Counted from the first letter of the stretch, positions 26,668 to 39,019 are shown. The stretch: DNA of 64,000 nucleotides from Micromonospora sp. ALFpr18c (GCF_008868155.1 NZ_WBKR01000005.1:16122-80121); one strand, 5' to 3'. Numbers and translations are program-made. Notes: generated by a model from the letters alone, not told the origin.

Positions 26668-27882
26668 ATGGTCGCTGCCGATCGGCCCGCCGCGGGCGGG
26701 GGCACGCCGAGCCGGGACGACACCAGTGCGCGTGTGGGACCGTCGGCGACCGTCGTCCGCCTCCGTGACCGCTCGGTCGAGGCGCTGCGGGACCGGTCGC
26801 GTCGGGTGCGTGCCATCGGCGGGCTCGCCGTGCAGGCCGGACTGGCCGCGGCGCTGTCCTGGCTGGTGGCGCACCAGCTGCTGCAGATCTCGCAGCCGGT
26901 GTTCGCGCCGATCTCGGCGGTGTCGACGCTCGCCGCGTCGGTCGGTCAACGGCTGCGCCGCACCGTCGAGCTGATCATCGGTGTCGCCGTCGGGGTGCTG
27001 ATCGGTGACCTGCTGATCCTGGTGATCGGCACCGGATGGTGGCAGCTCGGCCTGATGGTCGTGCTGGCCATCATGGTGGCGTTGTTCCTCGTGGGCAGTG
27101 CGGCGGTGGTGATCCAGGCTGGTGCCACGGCGGTGCTCATCGCCACGCTCAGCCCGTCGGTGCGTGACCTGGAGTTCCCCCGGTTCGTGGACGCCCTCAT
27201 CGGAGGGGCGGTGGCGCTGCTGGTGACGGCCGTGCTGCTGCCGTTGAACCCGTTGCGGGTGCTCAACCGGGCGGCGCGGCCGGCGCTGGATCTGCTCGCC
27301 GCCCAGCTCGACGCCACCGTGCACGCCCTGCGCGAGGGTGATGTGGCCCGTGCGCGTGCCGCGCTGATCGAGCTGCGGCGGAACAGCGACGAGGTGAACG
27401 CTCTGATCGAGGCGACGAAGGGTGCTCGGGAGGCCAGCACCCTGTCACCGGTCAACTGGCATCACCGGCACGGGCCGGTGGGCCGGTACGCACACGTGGC
27501 GGAGCCGATCGACCGGTCGATGCGGAACAGCGGGACGTTGATCCGCCGGGCGGTGACGCTGCTCGAGGACCGGGAGCAGGTCCCGGAGTCGATGCCGAGG
27601 GCGGTCGCCGAGTTGGCCGAGACGGTCCGGCTGCTCAAGCGGCAGTTCGCCGCCGGGGAGGAGCCGCTCCGGGCGCGGGAGCAGGCCTTGCGGGCGGTCT
27701 GCGCGGCCGGTGACGCGTACCGGGAGGGCGTCGGGTTCTCCGGTGCCGTCGTGATCGCGCAGGTCCGGACGACCGCCAGCGACCTGATGGTGGGCACGGG
27801 GTTGACCCAGGAGACCGCGAACCGCCTGGTCCGGCGCGCGTTCGGCGAGCTGCGACCTCCTGGCGCCGCCCGGCTTCGGTGA
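26668..27882 (+). CDS. FUSC/aromatic-acid-exporter-like membrane protein
   Basis: 404 residues. After a charged cytosolic N-terminus (about 1-45) come five to six helices (about 50-200), including SQPVFAPISAVSTLAASVGQRLRRTVELIIGVAVGVLIGD, the signature of the FUSC/ArAE superfamily, then a long cytosolic helical domain (about 210-404). Relatives (YccS, AaeB, fusaric-acid resistance) export aromatic acids or other small molecules, though most actinobacterial members are unstudied. The protein has one FUSC unit, so it would act as an oligomer. Confidence 0.75.
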   Translation: MVAADRPAAGGGTPSRDDTSARVGPSATVVRLRDRSVEALRDRSRRVRAIGGLAVQAGLAAALSWLVAHQLLQISQPVFAPISAVSTLAASVGQRLRRTVELIIGVAVGVLIGDLLILVIGTGWWQLGLMVVLAIMVALFLVGSAAVVIQAGATAVLIATLSPSVRDLEFPRFVDALIGGAVALLVTAVLLPLNPLRVLNRAARPALDLLAAQLDATVHALREGDVARARAALIELRRNSDEVNALIEATKGAREASTLSPVNWHHRHGPVGRYAHVAEPIDRSMRNSGTLIRRAVTLLEDREQVPESMPRAVAELAETVRLLKRQFAAGEEPLRAREQALRAVCAAGDAYREGVGFSGAVVIAQVRTTASDLMVGTGLTQETANRLVRRAFGELRPPGAARLR

Positions 27883-27889
27883 CAGGTGG

Positions 27890-27959
27890 TGGCACTCGGT
27901 GGCACCAGGTTGAGCCAGCCTGTTGCGCCCTGAGCCAAAGTGGTGCCATGATGGTGCCA
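27890..27959. promoter_or_regulatory. TGGTGCCA/TGGCACCA boxes at the RHH regulator start
   Basis: Four related boxes: TGGCAC at 27890-27895, TGGCACCA at 27900-27907, and TGGTGCCA at 27941-27948 and 27952-27959. Within each pair the spacing is 10-11 bp (one helix turn), and the two pairs face each other. The last box touches the ATG. This layout fits a ribbon-helix-helix dimer array repressing its own gene (inference). Confidence 0.6.
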
Positions 27960-28486
27960 TGGAGCTGAGGTCGTATGTCGAGAACCTGCGTGACGAGTTC
28001 GCCGTGGCGGCGGAGGGCGTCGACCCGGAGGCACGGGAGTTGGCCGAGAGGCTCTTCACCCAGTTGGAGGCGGCGACCCGCCTCACGCTGCTCGAGGCGC
28101 TCTCCGACGCGGCCGACGAGATCACCCGTGAGCTTGCTCCGGGCGCCGTGCACGTCCGGCTGCGCGGACGCGAGCCGGACTTCGTGGTGACGCCGGCCAA
28201 CCCGCCGACGGAGGGGCCGGGGGAGGCCAGCGAGCCGGCCCCGATGCCGGCGCCGCTGCTCCCACCCGAGGGTGACGACGGCGGCACGTCCCGGATCAAC
28301 CTGCGCCTGCCCGACCATCTGAAGGCCAGCGTCGACGAGGCGGCCAGCCGGGCCGGGCTGTCCGTCAACGCCTGGCTGGTGCGAGCCGTCGCCGGCGCCG
28401 TCGGAGCGGGCGGCCCGGACCGTCAACCACCCCGCCGGGTGGAGCCGCCACGGTCCGGCCAGCACTTCACCGGCTGGGCGCGCTGA
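27959..28486 (+). CDS. Ribbon-helix-helix (HicB/Arc-like) regulator
   Basis: 175 residues. The N-terminal helical part (about 1-60) and an acidic, Pro-rich linker lead to a C-terminal DNA-binding segment, SRINLRLPDHLKASVDEAASRAGLSVNAWLVRAVAGAV, which is the ribbon-helix-helix pattern also seen in HicB antitoxins. No HicA-like toxin is next to it. It stands first in a run with a DUF4097 protein and a DrrAB-type exporter, all on the same strand with short gaps, and is therefore probably the operon repressor. Boxes overlapping its start codon support autoregulation. Confidence 0.7.
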   Translation: MELRSYVENLRDEFAVAAEGVDPEARELAERLFTQLEAATRLTLLEALSDAADEITRELAPGAVHVRLRGREPDFVVTPANPPTEGPGEASEPAPMPAPLLPPEGDDGGTSRINLRLPDHLKASVDEAASRAGLSVNAWLVRAVAGAVGAGGPDRQPPRRVEPPRSGQHFTGWAR

Positions 28487-28557
28487 CCCGTACCCCTTTC
28501 CCTTCACCCGCCGCCCACCAGCGGCGACGTCCACCGACCACCTTTCGGGAGACCACC

Positions 28558-29400
28558 ATGCCTGTTTTCGACACGCCAGAGCCGATTTCCGTCCAGATCG
28601 AGATGCCCGTCGGGGACGCGTGGATCGCCGCGACCGACCGCACCGACACGGTGGTGCGGGTGCGCCCCCGGGATCCGTCGAGCAAGGCCGACGTCGGCGC
28701 TGCCGAGCAGACGACCGTCGAGTACGCCGCCGGCAAACTGCTGATCAGGGTGCCGAAGAGTTGGCGTCGCTACGGCTTCGGCGCCGGGCCGTCGGTCGAC
28801 GTCCTGATCGAGGTGCCCAGCGGGTCACGGCTGCACGCCGAGGCGTCGTGGGCCGCGTTCCGCTGCGAGGGCCGGCTCGGCGAGTGCCGCATCAAGACCG
28901 GCAGTGGGATCCGGCTCGACGAGACCGGGCCGCTCGACATCGACAGCAGCCACGGCGAGATCGCGGTGGAACGCGTCGCCGGTTCCGCCCGGGTGAAGGC
29001 GTCCTCCGGCAAGGTGCGCATCGGTGCCGTCGACGGCACCGCCGAGATCAAGAACTCCTCGGGTGACTGCTGGATCGGCCAGAGCGGCGGGGACGTGCGG
29101 ATCAACACCGCCTACGGCGACATCACCGTCGACGCACCGATGACCTCGGTGAACGCCCGCACCGCCTACGGCAACGTCCGGCTGGGTCAGGTCGTGCGGG
29201 GGTCGATCGAGTTGCAGACCTCGTACGGCGCGATCGAGGTCGGCGTCCGGCGCGGCACCGCGGCCTGGCTCGACGTCAGCTCCCGGCACGGCCGGGTGCA
29301 CAACGCGCTCGAGACCACCGACAGCCCGGCGCAGACCGACGAGACGGTCGAGGTCCGGGCGAACACCTCCTACGGCGACATCATGATCCGCCGCGCCTGA
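28558..29400 (+). CDS. DUF4097-family beta-strand repeat protein
   Basis: 280 residues, without signal peptide or membrane segment. After an N-terminal strand domain the protein is a right-handed beta-helix-like series of short repeats: IDSSHGEIAVERV, VKASSGKVRIGAV, IKNSSGDCWIGQS, INTAYGDITVDAP, NARTAYGNVRLG, LQTSYGAIEVGV and RANTSYGDIMIRR. This S/A-x-G-x-I/V pattern is typical of DUF4097 (adhesin-like) proteins, which often neighbour ABC exporters or PspC-type stress genes in Gram-positives. The biochemical role is unknown. ATG 28558 follows GGGAG. Confidence 0.85.
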   Translation: MPVFDTPEPISVQIEMPVGDAWIAATDRTDTVVRVRPRDPSSKADVGAAEQTTVEYAAGKLLIRVPKSWRRYGFGAGPSVDVLIEVPSGSRLHAEASWAAFRCEGRLGECRIKTGSGIRLDETGPLDIDSSHGEIAVERVAGSARVKASSGKVRIGAVDGTAEIKNSSGDCWIGQSGGDVRINTAYGDITVDAPMTSVNARTAYGNVRLGQVVRGSIELQTSYGAIEVGVRRGTAAWLDVSSRHGRVHNALETTDSPAQTDETVEVRANTSYGDIMIRRA

Positions 29401-29437
29401 TCCGCAGTCCCTCCGCTCGTCCACGAATCGAGGAATC

Positions 29438-30390
<953 letters not shown>

Positions 30391-30394
<4 letters not shown>

Positions 30395-31176
30395 GCACCC
30401 TCACCCTCGCCGTCCGCGACTCGAGCACGATGCTGCGGCGCAACCTCCTGCACATGCGGCGGTACCCGTCGTTGACGCTCATGCTCGTCGGTCTCCCGGT
30501 CATCCTGCTGCTGCTGTTCGTCTACGTCTTCGGTGGAACGCTCGGCGCGGGCCTCGGGCCGACCGGTGACCGCGCCGACTACGCCAACTACGTCACCCCC
30601 GGTATCCTGCTCATCACGGTGGTCAGCGCGGCGCAGGGCACCGCCATCTCGGTCGCCATGGACATGACCGAGGGGATCATCGCTCGTTTCCGTACCATGG
30701 CGATCTTCCGGCCCTCGGTCCTCACCGCCCACGTGCTGGGCAGTGTGATCCAGACGGTGCTCAGTCTCGCGGCCGTCACCGGCGTGGCACTGCTGGTCGG
30801 GTTCCGCCCCACCGCCAACCCGGTCGAGTGGCTCGCCGTGTTCGGCGTCCTCGCCATGATCACTCTCGCGGTCACCTGGTTGGCCGTCGCCCTCGGCCTG
30901 GTGAGCGACAGTGTCGAGACGGCGAGCAACCTGCCGATGCCGCTGGTGCTCCTGCCGTTCCTCGGCAGCGGGTTCGTCCCCACCGACTCCATGCCGACGC
31001 CGGTGCGGTGGTTCGCCGACTACCAGCCGTTCACACCCGTCATGGAGACCCTTCGCGGCCTGTTGTTCGGCACCGGGATCGGCTCCAACGCGATCCTCGC
31101 GGTCGCCTGGTGCGCCGTCATCACCGTGGCCTGCTTCCTCTGGGCCAAGGCCCAGTACAACCGCTCCCGGGCCTGA
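30391..31176 (+). CDS. DrrB-type ABC-2 permease
   Basis: 261 residues with six hydrophobic helices in the ABC-2 arrangement. Motifs are RRYPSLTLMLVGLPVILLLLFVYVFGG in helix 1, the interfacial GIIARFRTMAIFRPSVLTAHVLG, and PLVLLPFLGSGFVPTDSMPTPVRWFADYQPFTPVMETLRGLL near the end, all typical of DrrB/ABC2_membrane. It forms the exporter with the DrrA-type ATPase whose stop it overlaps. The operon ends at a strong hairpin 35 bp downstream. Confidence 0.9.
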
Positions 31177-31210
31177 TCCGCGCCACGCCCTCGCGGGCGA
31201 TCCCACCCGA

Positions 31211-31242
31211 CGACAGCCCGGCCCCGGTGGGCCGGGCTGTCG
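31211..31242 (+). terminator. Terminator of the RHH-DUF4097-DrrAB operon
   Basis: Perfect 14-bp stem CGACAGCCCGGCCC (31211-31224) with its complement at 31229-31242 and a 4-nt loop, 34 bp after the permease stop. Confidence 0.8.
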
Positions 31243-31308
31243 CCCTGTCCGTCGACGTGGAGTCGCCGCACCCCCGGAAGACGGCGCCGAGATACTCGAA
31301 ACGTCGAA

Positions 31309-31322
31309 TGTTATCGATAACA
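31309..31322. promoter_or_regulatory. LacI-type arabinose operator 1 (araB leader)
   Basis: Perfect palindrome TGTTATCGATAACA, identical to the core of the box in front of the GH43 gene (40860-40875). It lies 440 bp upstream of araB, in a 573-bp region without genes. Confidence 0.75.
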
Positions 31323-31440
31323 CACTGTGCGCGTCGAGCGGCGTGCCGCGCGCATCGTCGCCCGGGGCGCTCGACCGTGGGGCCGGCGGCGACCGAGGGC
31401 CATGACGTCGATCTGATCAGGGGGCCGTGCCGCCCGGCGA

Positions 31441-31454
31441 TGTTATCGCTGACA
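31441..31454. promoter_or_regulatory. LacI-type arabinose operator 2 (araB leader)
   Basis: TGTTATCGCTGACA, one mismatch from symmetry. It is the second of three boxes between 31177 and 31749; apart from these boxes and the terminator I see no gene in that stretch. Confidence 0.6.
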
Positions 31455-31708
31455 TCGCCGCTGGACGTCGATCGATCGTGAGTGGAGCGTCGGCTCGCAG
31501 CCGTCCGGAGGCCCGGATCTGTCGCCCTGCCTGCCGGGAGGTCTCGGGCCGGCCGTCGGCCGTGTGGGGATCTTGTCGGTCGGCGGATCGGCGCTCGGCT
31601 CCGAGGATTGCGGCTTTTGCACCGGTCCGATATCAACGCGCCCGAGTCGGTCCTGCTTTGGCGTTCCGTTACGTAGCTGTTGCGGGCAGATGTCTTGACG
31701 AGTCTGGA

Positions 31709-31722
31709 TGTGAGCGTTAACA
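31709..31722. promoter_or_regulatory. LacI-type arabinose operator 3, next to araB
   Basis: TGTGAGCGTTAACA, ending 27 bp before the araB ATG, where a bound repressor would block the promoter or initiation. A further small palindrome CCGTTAACGG (31729-31738) follows just before the RBS. Confidence 0.7.
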
Positions 31723-31749
31723 CTATCCCCGTTAACGGTGGAGGTGAAC

Positions 31750-33432
31750 ATGAACCGTGTGGACGGAGCTGGCGACCGCTACGTCGTCGGTGTCGACTAC
31801 GGCACCCTGTCCGGACGAGCTCTGGTGGTCCGTGTCGGTGATGGTGCCGAGTTGGGGACCGCGGTGCACGAGTACGGCGACGCAGTCATCAGCACGGCGC
31901 TCCCGGGAGGTCGACAACTACCCCCGGACTGGGCCCTGCAGAACCCGGAGGACTACCGCGACGTGCTGCGGTACGCCGTCCCGGCGGCGGTGTCCGCCGC
32001 GGGGGTGGACCCCGCCGCGGTGGTCGGCATCGGCATCGACTTCACCGCCTGCACGGTGCTGCCGACACTCGCCGACGGCACCCCGCTGTGCGAGACCGCC
32101 GAGCTGCGCGACCGGCCGCACGCCTGGGTGAAGCTGTGGAAGCACCACGCCGCGCAGCCGCACGCCGACCGGATCAACGCGCTCGCCCACGAGCGGGCCG
32201 AGCCGTGGATCGGCCGGTACGGCGGCAAGATCTCCGCCGAGTGGCAGTACGCCAAGGGCCTGCAGATGCTGGAGGAGGATCCGGAGGTCTACCACCGGGC
32301 CGAGCGCTTCGTCGAGGCGGCCGACTGGATCGTGTGGCAGCTCTGCGGCGCCGAGACCCGTAACGTCTGCACGGCCGGCTACAAGGGCATCCTGCAGGAC
32401 GGCCACTATCCCTCCGAGGGCTTCCTCACGGCGCTCAACCCGGACTTCGGCGACTTCGTGTCCAAGCTGGACGGCCCGTTGCTACCTCTCGGTGCCCGAG
32501 CCGGCGCGCTCACCGCCCAGGCGGCCGCGTGGACCGGCCTGCCGGAGGGGATCGCGGTGGCCGTCGGCAACGTCGACGCGCACGTCACCGCCGCGTCCGC
32601 GCAGGCCGTTCAACCCGGCCGACTCGTCGCCATCATGGGCACCTCGACCTGTCACGTGGTCAACGGCACCGATCTCGCCGAGGTGGCCGGGATGTGCGGG
32701 GTTGTCGACGGCGGCATCAGCCCGGGCGCGTGGGGTTACGAGGCCGGGCAGAGCGGCGTCGGCGACATCTTCGGCTGGTTCGTCGAGCAGGCGGCCCCGG
32801 CCGGTGTCGCCTCGCACGAACGCCTCACCGAGCTGGCCGCCGACCAACCGGTCGGCGCGCACGGCCTGATCGCGCTGGACTGGTGGAACGGCAACCGTTC
32901 CCTGCTGGTCAACCACGACCTCAGCGGAATGATCGTCGGAATGACCCTGGCCACCCGGCCGCAGGACATCTACCGGGCGCTGCTGGAGTCCACCGCGTAC
33001 GGCACTCGGATGATCATCGAGGCGTTCGTCGACGCCGGCGTCCCCGTGAACGACCTGGTGATCGCCGGCGGCCTCACCAACAACGCGCTGCTGATGCAGA
33101 TCTACGCCGACGTGACCAGGCGGCCGCTGAACATCATCGGCTCCGCGCAGGGGCCGGCGCTGGGCTCGGCGATCCACGCGGCCGTCGCCGCCGGCGAGTA
33201 CCCCTCGATCCACGAGGCGTCGCAGGCGATGGGTCGGGTGCACGAGGCCGTCTACCGGCCGGATCCCGACCGGGCGCGTGCCTACGACGCCCTGTACGCG
33301 GAGTACCGGACGCTGCACGACCACTTCGGACGCGGCGGCAACGACGTCATGCTCCGTCTCCGGGCGATCCGTAACGCGGCGGTCGAGACCGCCGCCACCA
33401 GGCACGAGACCGCGCTGGAGGTCGTCGCGTGA
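31750..33432 (+). CDS. araB: Ribulokinase
   Basis: 560 residues. FGGY-family kinase of the AraB type: an N-terminal VGVDYGTLSGRALVV phosphate loop, VVGIGIDFTACTVLPT, KLWKHHAAQPHADRIN, the IGRYGGKISAEWQYAK segment typical of ribulokinase, and the second ATPase lobe with AIMGTSTCHVV and VIAGGLTNNALLMQIYADV. It phosphorylates L-ribulose to L-ribulose-5-phosphate in the cytosol, the second step of arabinose catabolism. ATG 31750 has GGAGG 5 nt upstream; an in-frame GTG at 31738 is less likely. The araD start overlaps its stop. Three operator-like boxes precede it. Confidence 0.95.
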   Translation: MNRVDGAGDRYVVGVDYGTLSGRALVVRVGDGAELGTAVHEYGDAVISTALPGGRQLPPDWALQNPEDYRDVLRYAVPAAVSAAGVDPAAVVGIGIDFTACTVLPTLADGTPLCETAELRDRPHAWVKLWKHHAAQPHADRINALAHERAEPWIGRYGGKISAEWQYAKGLQMLEEDPEVYHRAERFVEAADWIVWQLCGAETRNVCTAGYKGILQDGHYPSEGFLTALNPDFGDFVSKLDGPLLPLGARAGALTAQAAAWTGLPEGIAVAVGNVDAHVTAASAQAVQPGRLVAIMGTSTCHVVNGTDLAEVAGMCGVVDGGISPGAWGYEAGQSGVGDIFGWFVEQAAPAGVASHERLTELAADQPVGAHGLIALDWWNGNRSLLVNHDLSGMIVGMTLATRPQDIYRALLESTAYGTRMIIEAFVDAGVPVNDLVIAGGLTNNALLMQIYADVTRRPLNIIGSAQGPALGSAIHAAVAAGEYPSIHEASQAMGRVHEAVYRPDPDRARAYDALYAEYRTLHDHFGRGGNDVMLRLRAIRNAAVETAATRHETALEVVA

Positions 33433-34121
33433 ACACCGAGGTGACCCGACAGATCCGCGAGCTGCGCGAGACCGTGGCACGCCTGCACGCCGAGCTGACC
33501 CGCTACAGCCTGGTCGCCTGGACGTCCGGCAACGTCTCCGCGCGGGTTCCCGGCCAGGACCTCATGGTGATCAAGCCGAGCGGTGTCAGCTATGACGACC
33601 TCACGGCGGCCACCATGGTGGTGTGCGACCTCGACGGCGTCCTCGTCGAGGGGGACTTCGCCCCGTCCAGCGACACCGCGGCCCACGCCTACGTCTACCG
33701 GGCCATGCCGGAGGTCGGCGGCGTCGTCCACACGCACAGCTCGTACGCCACCGCCTGGGCGGCGTGCGGGGAGTCGATTCCCTGCCACCTCACGGCACAG
33801 GCCGACGAGTTCGGTGGGGAGATCCCGATCGGCCCGTTCGCCCTGATCGGCGGCGACGACATCGGCAAGGGCATCGTCGCCACGCTCGCCGGGCACCGCT
33901 CGCCCGCGGTGCTGATGCGTAACCACGGTGTCTTCACCATCGGCCGGGACGCCCGCGCCGCGGTCAAGGCCGCGGTCATGTGCGAGGACGTGGCCCGTAC
34001 CGCGCACCTGGCCCGTGCCCTCGGGCAGCCCGTCGAGATGGCGCAGGCCGACATCGACGCCCTCTACCACCGCTACCAGAACGTCTACGGCCAACAACCA
34101 GTCGCACCGGCGGGTTCCTGA
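33429..34121 (+). CDS. araD: L-ribulose-5-phosphate 4-epimerase
   Basis: 230 residues. Class II aldolase fold: TSGNVSARV (32-40) for phosphate binding, zinc ligands H101 and H103 in VVHTHSSYATAWA, and a third His in MRNHGVFTIG. It converts L-ribulose-5-phosphate into D-xylulose-5-phosphate, which enters the pentose phosphate pathway. The GTG start overlaps the araB stop (GTGA). A 127-bp gap leads to the sugar-binding protein gene. Confidence 0.95.
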   Translation: MNTEVTRQIRELRETVARLHAELTRYSLVAWTSGNVSARVPGQDLMVIKPSGVSYDDLTAATMVVCDLDGVLVEGDFAPSSDTAAHAYVYRAMPEVGGVVHTHSSYATAWAACGESIPCHLTAQADEFGGEIPIGPFALIGGDDIGKGIVATLAGHRSPAVLMRNHGVFTIGRDARAAVKAAVMCEDVARTAHLARALGQPVEMAQADIDALYHRYQNVYGQQPVAPAGS

Positions 34122-34248
34122 CGTCCATCGGACACCCGGAACCGGTCGGTCTGCACCACCGACGCACCAGCACGCACCACCCGCGTACGCCGCATGCGCA
34201 CCTCGGCGGTTGGCGCGGTCACCCACCACACCCAGCCAAGGAGAACTG

Positions 34249-35238
34249 ATGAGAAAGATGCGAACGCAGCGCGCTGTCGCGATCCTCGCCAGCGTGTTGC
34301 TCGTCGGCGGCGTGGCGGCCTGCGGCAACAGCGACACCGGCGGCGGGTCCAAGGACGACGGCAAGATCACGATGGGCTTCTCCCAGGTCGGTGCGGAGAG
34401 CGGGTGGCGTACCGCGAACACCACCTCGATCAAGGAGTCGGCCGCCGCCGCGGGGATCGAGCTGAAGTTCGACGACGCGCAGCAGAAGCAGGAAAACCAG
34501 ATCAAGGCGATCCGCAACTACATCCAGCAGAAGGTCGACGTGATCGCCTTCTCGCCGGTCGTGGAGTCCGGCTGGGACACCGTGCTCAAGGAGGCCAAGG
34601 ACGCCGGCATCCCGGTCATCCTGACCGACCGCTCGGTCGACTCGGCCGACAAGACCCTCTACAAGACGTTCCTCGGCTCGGACTTCGTCAAGGAGGGCCG
34701 GCTCGCCGGTGAGTGGCTGGTCGAGCAGAAGAAGACCGCCTCGGGCCCGGTGAACATCGTGGAGCTGCAGGGCAACACCGGCGCGGCGCCGGCGAACGAC
34801 CGCAAGAAGGGCTTCGGCGAGGCGATCGCCGTCAACCCGAACCTGAAGATCATCGCTTCCCAACCGGGTGACTTCACCCGGGCGGGTGGCAAGCAGGTCA
34901 TGGAGCAGTTCCTCAAGGCGAACCCGAAGATCGACGTGCTGTTCGCGCACAACGACGACATGGGTCTCGGCGCGCTCGAGGCGATCACCGCCGCCGGCAA
35001 GGTGCCGGGCAAGGACATCACCATCATCACGGTCGACGCGGTCAAGGACGGTATGCAGGCCCTCGCCGACGGCAAGTTCAACTTCATCGCGGAGTGCAGC
35101 CCGCTGCTCGGCCCGCAGCTGATGGACCTCGCCAAGAAGGTCAAGGCCGGCGAGGAGGTGCCTGCTCGGATCGAGACCGAGGAGACCACCTTCACCCAGG
35201 AGCAGGCCAAGGAAGCGCTGCCCACCCGTAAGTACTGA
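34249..35238 (+). CDS. ytfQ: Sugar ABC transporter substrate-binding lipoprotein, YtfQ type
   Basis: 329 residues. Lipobox GVAAC (C25). It is a periplasmic-binding-protein-like domain (Peripla_BP_4) closest in pattern to YtfQ: ITMGFSQVGAESGWRTANTTSIKE, FDDAQQKQENQIKAIRNYIQQKVDVIAFSPVVESGWD and LTDRSVD. YtfQ binds galactofuranose and related furanoses. Between araD and araA the likely ligand is L-arabinofuranose or small arabino-oligosaccharides freed by GH43 and GH54 enzymes (inference). ATG 34249 follows AAGGAG. A hairpin after the gene separates it from the ATPase gene. Confidence 0.85.
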   Translation: MRKMRTQRAVAILASVLLVGGVAACGNSDTGGGSKDDGKITMGFSQVGAESGWRTANTTSIKESAAAAGIELKFDDAQQKQENQIKAIRNYIQQKVDVIAFSPVVESGWDTVLKEAKDAGIPVILTDRSVDSADKTLYKTFLGSDFVKEGRLAGEWLVEQKKTASGPVNIVELQGNTGAAPANDRKKGFGEAIAVNPNLKIIASQPGDFTRAGGKQVMEQFLKANPKIDVLFAHNDDMGLGALEAITAAGKVPGKDITIITVDAVKDGMQALADGKFNFIAECSPLLGPQLMDLAKKVKAGEEVPARIETEETTFTQEQAKEALPTRKY

Positions 35239-35246
35239 TCGACGCC

Positions 35247-35274
35247 GGGGTCGCCGCGCACGCGTGGCGGCCCC
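35247..35274 (+). promoter_or_regulatory. Hairpin between binding-protein and ATPase genes
   Basis: 12-13-bp GC stem with two G-T pairs and a very short loop, 9 bp after the ytfQ stop. It may stop part of the transcripts or protect the mRNA 3' end so that more binding protein than ATPase is made. Confidence 0.45.
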
Positions 35275-35424
35275 GCCGCGTCGTCGCCCTTGCCCACAAC
35301 GGACCGGGCATGGCCGCGACCATCCCCGTACCCGCCCGCCCGGACGATCCGCTGGGACGACCGGGCGGGCGCACGGGAGCGCAGCGGCCCTTCCGTGTCG
35401 ACAACCCAGAAGAGGTCTGATGGG

Positions 35425-36962
<1,538 letters not shown>

Positions 36963-36966
<4 letters not shown>

Positions 36967-38033
36967 ACGCCACCATGGGCCGCTACCGGGCGGTGACCGG
37001 TCACCGGCTGTTCTGGCCCGCGGCCGTGCTGGTTGTCATGCTCGCCGCGAACACGATCTACCGGCCCGGATTCCTGTCGATCGAACTCAAGGACGGGCAC
37101 CTGTACGGCTCGCCGATCGACATCCTGCGGCTGAGCGCGCCGCTGATCCTCGTCGCGCTGGGCATGACCCTGGTCATCTCGACCGGCGGCATCGACCTGT
37201 CGGTCGGCTCGGTGTGCGCGATCAGTGGTGCGATCGCCTGCATGTACATCAGCAAGCAGTCCGACCAGAACAGCCTCGCCGTGGTGCTGACCGCCCTCGC
37301 GATGGCGTTGGGGGTCGCGCTGGTGCTCGGCGCGTGGAACGGGGTGCTGGTGGCCGTGATCGGGATCCAACCGATCATCGCCACCCTGATCCTGATGGTG
37401 GCCGGCCGGGGCCTCGCCCAGCTGATCACCCAGGGCCAGATCATCACCATCAACTCGGAGCCGTTTCGGGCGATCGGGCTGGGTCACCTGTTGACCCTGC
37501 CACTGGCCATCTTCATCGCCCTCGCCGCGGCCCTGCTGGTCGCCGCGTTCACCCGCCGTACCGCGCTCGGGATGATCGTCGAATCGGTGGGCGGTAACGC
37601 CGAGGCGAGCCGGCTGGCCGGCATCCGCTCCGGCCGGGTCATCTTCCTGGCGTACGTGCTCAGCGCCGCGTGCGCCGCGATCGCGGGCTTCATGATGACG
37701 GCCAACGTGTCCAGTGCCGACGGGAACGCCGTCGGCCTCTGGGTGGAGCTGGACGCCATCCTCGCGGTCGTCATCGGCGGCACGTCCCTCGCGGGCGGCC
37801 GGTTCTTCCTCAGCGGCACGATCATCGGCGCGCTGATCATCCAGACCCTGACCACCACGGTGTACGCCATGGACATCTCACCGCAGACCTCGCTGCTGTT
37901 CAAAGCGGTCGTCGTCATCGCCGTCTGCCTCATCCAGGCGCCGGCCTTCCGGGCCCGGTTCGTCCGCCGTCGGCGCAACGTCGCGACGCCCAACGCCATC
38001 GCCGACAAGCCGAAGGAGCAGGTGCCGGCATGA
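36963..38033 (+). CDS. ytfT: Sugar ABC transporter permease, YtfT type
   Basis: 356 residues, eight to ten helices, BPD_transp_2 family. Diagnostic segments: [63 protein letters not shown] and [39 protein letters not shown]. It pairs with the next permease to form the membrane channel. The C-terminal tail is charged and cytosolic. ATGA overlaps at both ends show tight coupling with ytfR and yjfF. Confidence 0.88.
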
Positions 38034-39019
38034 CCACTGGATCGCTCACCGCTGGTCGTGCCCGGTTCCGGCTGCCGAGACGGCAGATACCGGTCCTGGC
38101 CACGCTCGCCCTGCTGCTGGTCATGTACGGCATCGGTGTGTCGCAGTACACGGCGTTCTCCAACGTGCAGGTCATCTTCAACGTCTTCATCGACAACGGG
38201 TTCCTGCTCGTGGTCGCGATCGGGATGACCTTCGTGATCCTGACCGGCGGCATCGACCTGTCGGTCGGGTCGGTCGTCGCCATGACGGCGATGGTGTCGG
38301 CCTGGCTGCTCCAGGAGGGTCTGCCGGCGGCACTGGTGCTCGTCATCGCCCTGCTCATCGGTCCGACGCTCGGCCTGCTGATGGGCTGCGCCATCCATTT
38401 CTTCGAGATCCAGCCGTTCATCGTGACGCTCGCCGGGATGTTCTTCGCCCGCGGGATGTGCACGTTCATCTCCGGCTCGTCCATCCCGATCACCGACGGG
38501 TTCTGGACCAGGATGTCGCAGGAGCGGATCGGCGACCCGCGGGGCAACTTCGTCTCGATCAGCGTCCTGATCGCCTTCGTCGTGGTCCTCGTCGCCGCGT
38601 ACACGCTGGCCTACACCCGGCTGGGGCGCAACGTGTACGCGATCGGCGGCAACCCCCAGTCGGCCCTGCTGATGGGCCTGCCGGTGGGGCGTACCCGGAT
38701 CGCCGTCTACACGATCAGCGGTCTGTGTTCCGCGATCGGCGGGATCCTGCTGTCCTTCTACACCCTGTCCGGCGCGCCCCTGATCGCCGTCGGCATGGAG
38801 TTGGACGTCATCGCCGCCGTCGTCATCGGAGGCACCGTGCTCACCGGCGGCTCGGGTTACGTCTTCGGCACGGTGCTCGGCGTCCTGGTCCTGGGCGTGA
38901 TCCAAACGCTCATCACCTTCGACGGGAGTCTCAACTCCTGGTGGACCAAGATCGTGATCGGCGGCCTGCTCTTCGCGTTCATCCTCCTCCAACGCCTCAT
39001 CGGAATCCGTTACAAGTGA
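38030..39019 (+). CDS. yjfF: Sugar ABC transporter permease, YjfF type
   Basis: 329 residues, BPD_transp_2 family: [71 protein letters not shown] and [36 protein letters not shown]. It is the second half-channel of the YtfQRT-YjfF importer. The stop lies 26 bp before araA, so the transporter genes sit inside the ara operon rather than beside it. Confidence 0.88.
   Translation: MTTGSLTAGRARFRLPRRQIPVLATLALLLVMYGIGVSQYTAFSNVQVIFNVFIDNGFLLVVAIGMTFVILTGGIDLSVGSVVAMTAMVSAWLLQEGLPAALVLVIALLIGPTLGLLMGCAIHFFEIQPFIVTLAGMFFARGMCTFISGSSIPITDGFWTRMSQERIGDPRGNFVSISVLIAFVVVLVAAYTLAYTRLGRNVYAIGGNPQSALLMGLPVGRTRIAVYTISGLCSAIGGILLSFYTLSGAPLIAVGMELDVIAAVVIGGTVLTGGSGYVFGTVLGVLVLGVIQTLITFDGSLNSWWTKIVIGGLLFAFILLQRLIGIRYK

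Noticed and set aside
27959..28486. HicAB toxin-antitoxin system
   Set aside because: The RHH domain is HicB-like, but no HicA-like small protein is found on either side; the neighbours are a DUF4097 protein and an exporter.
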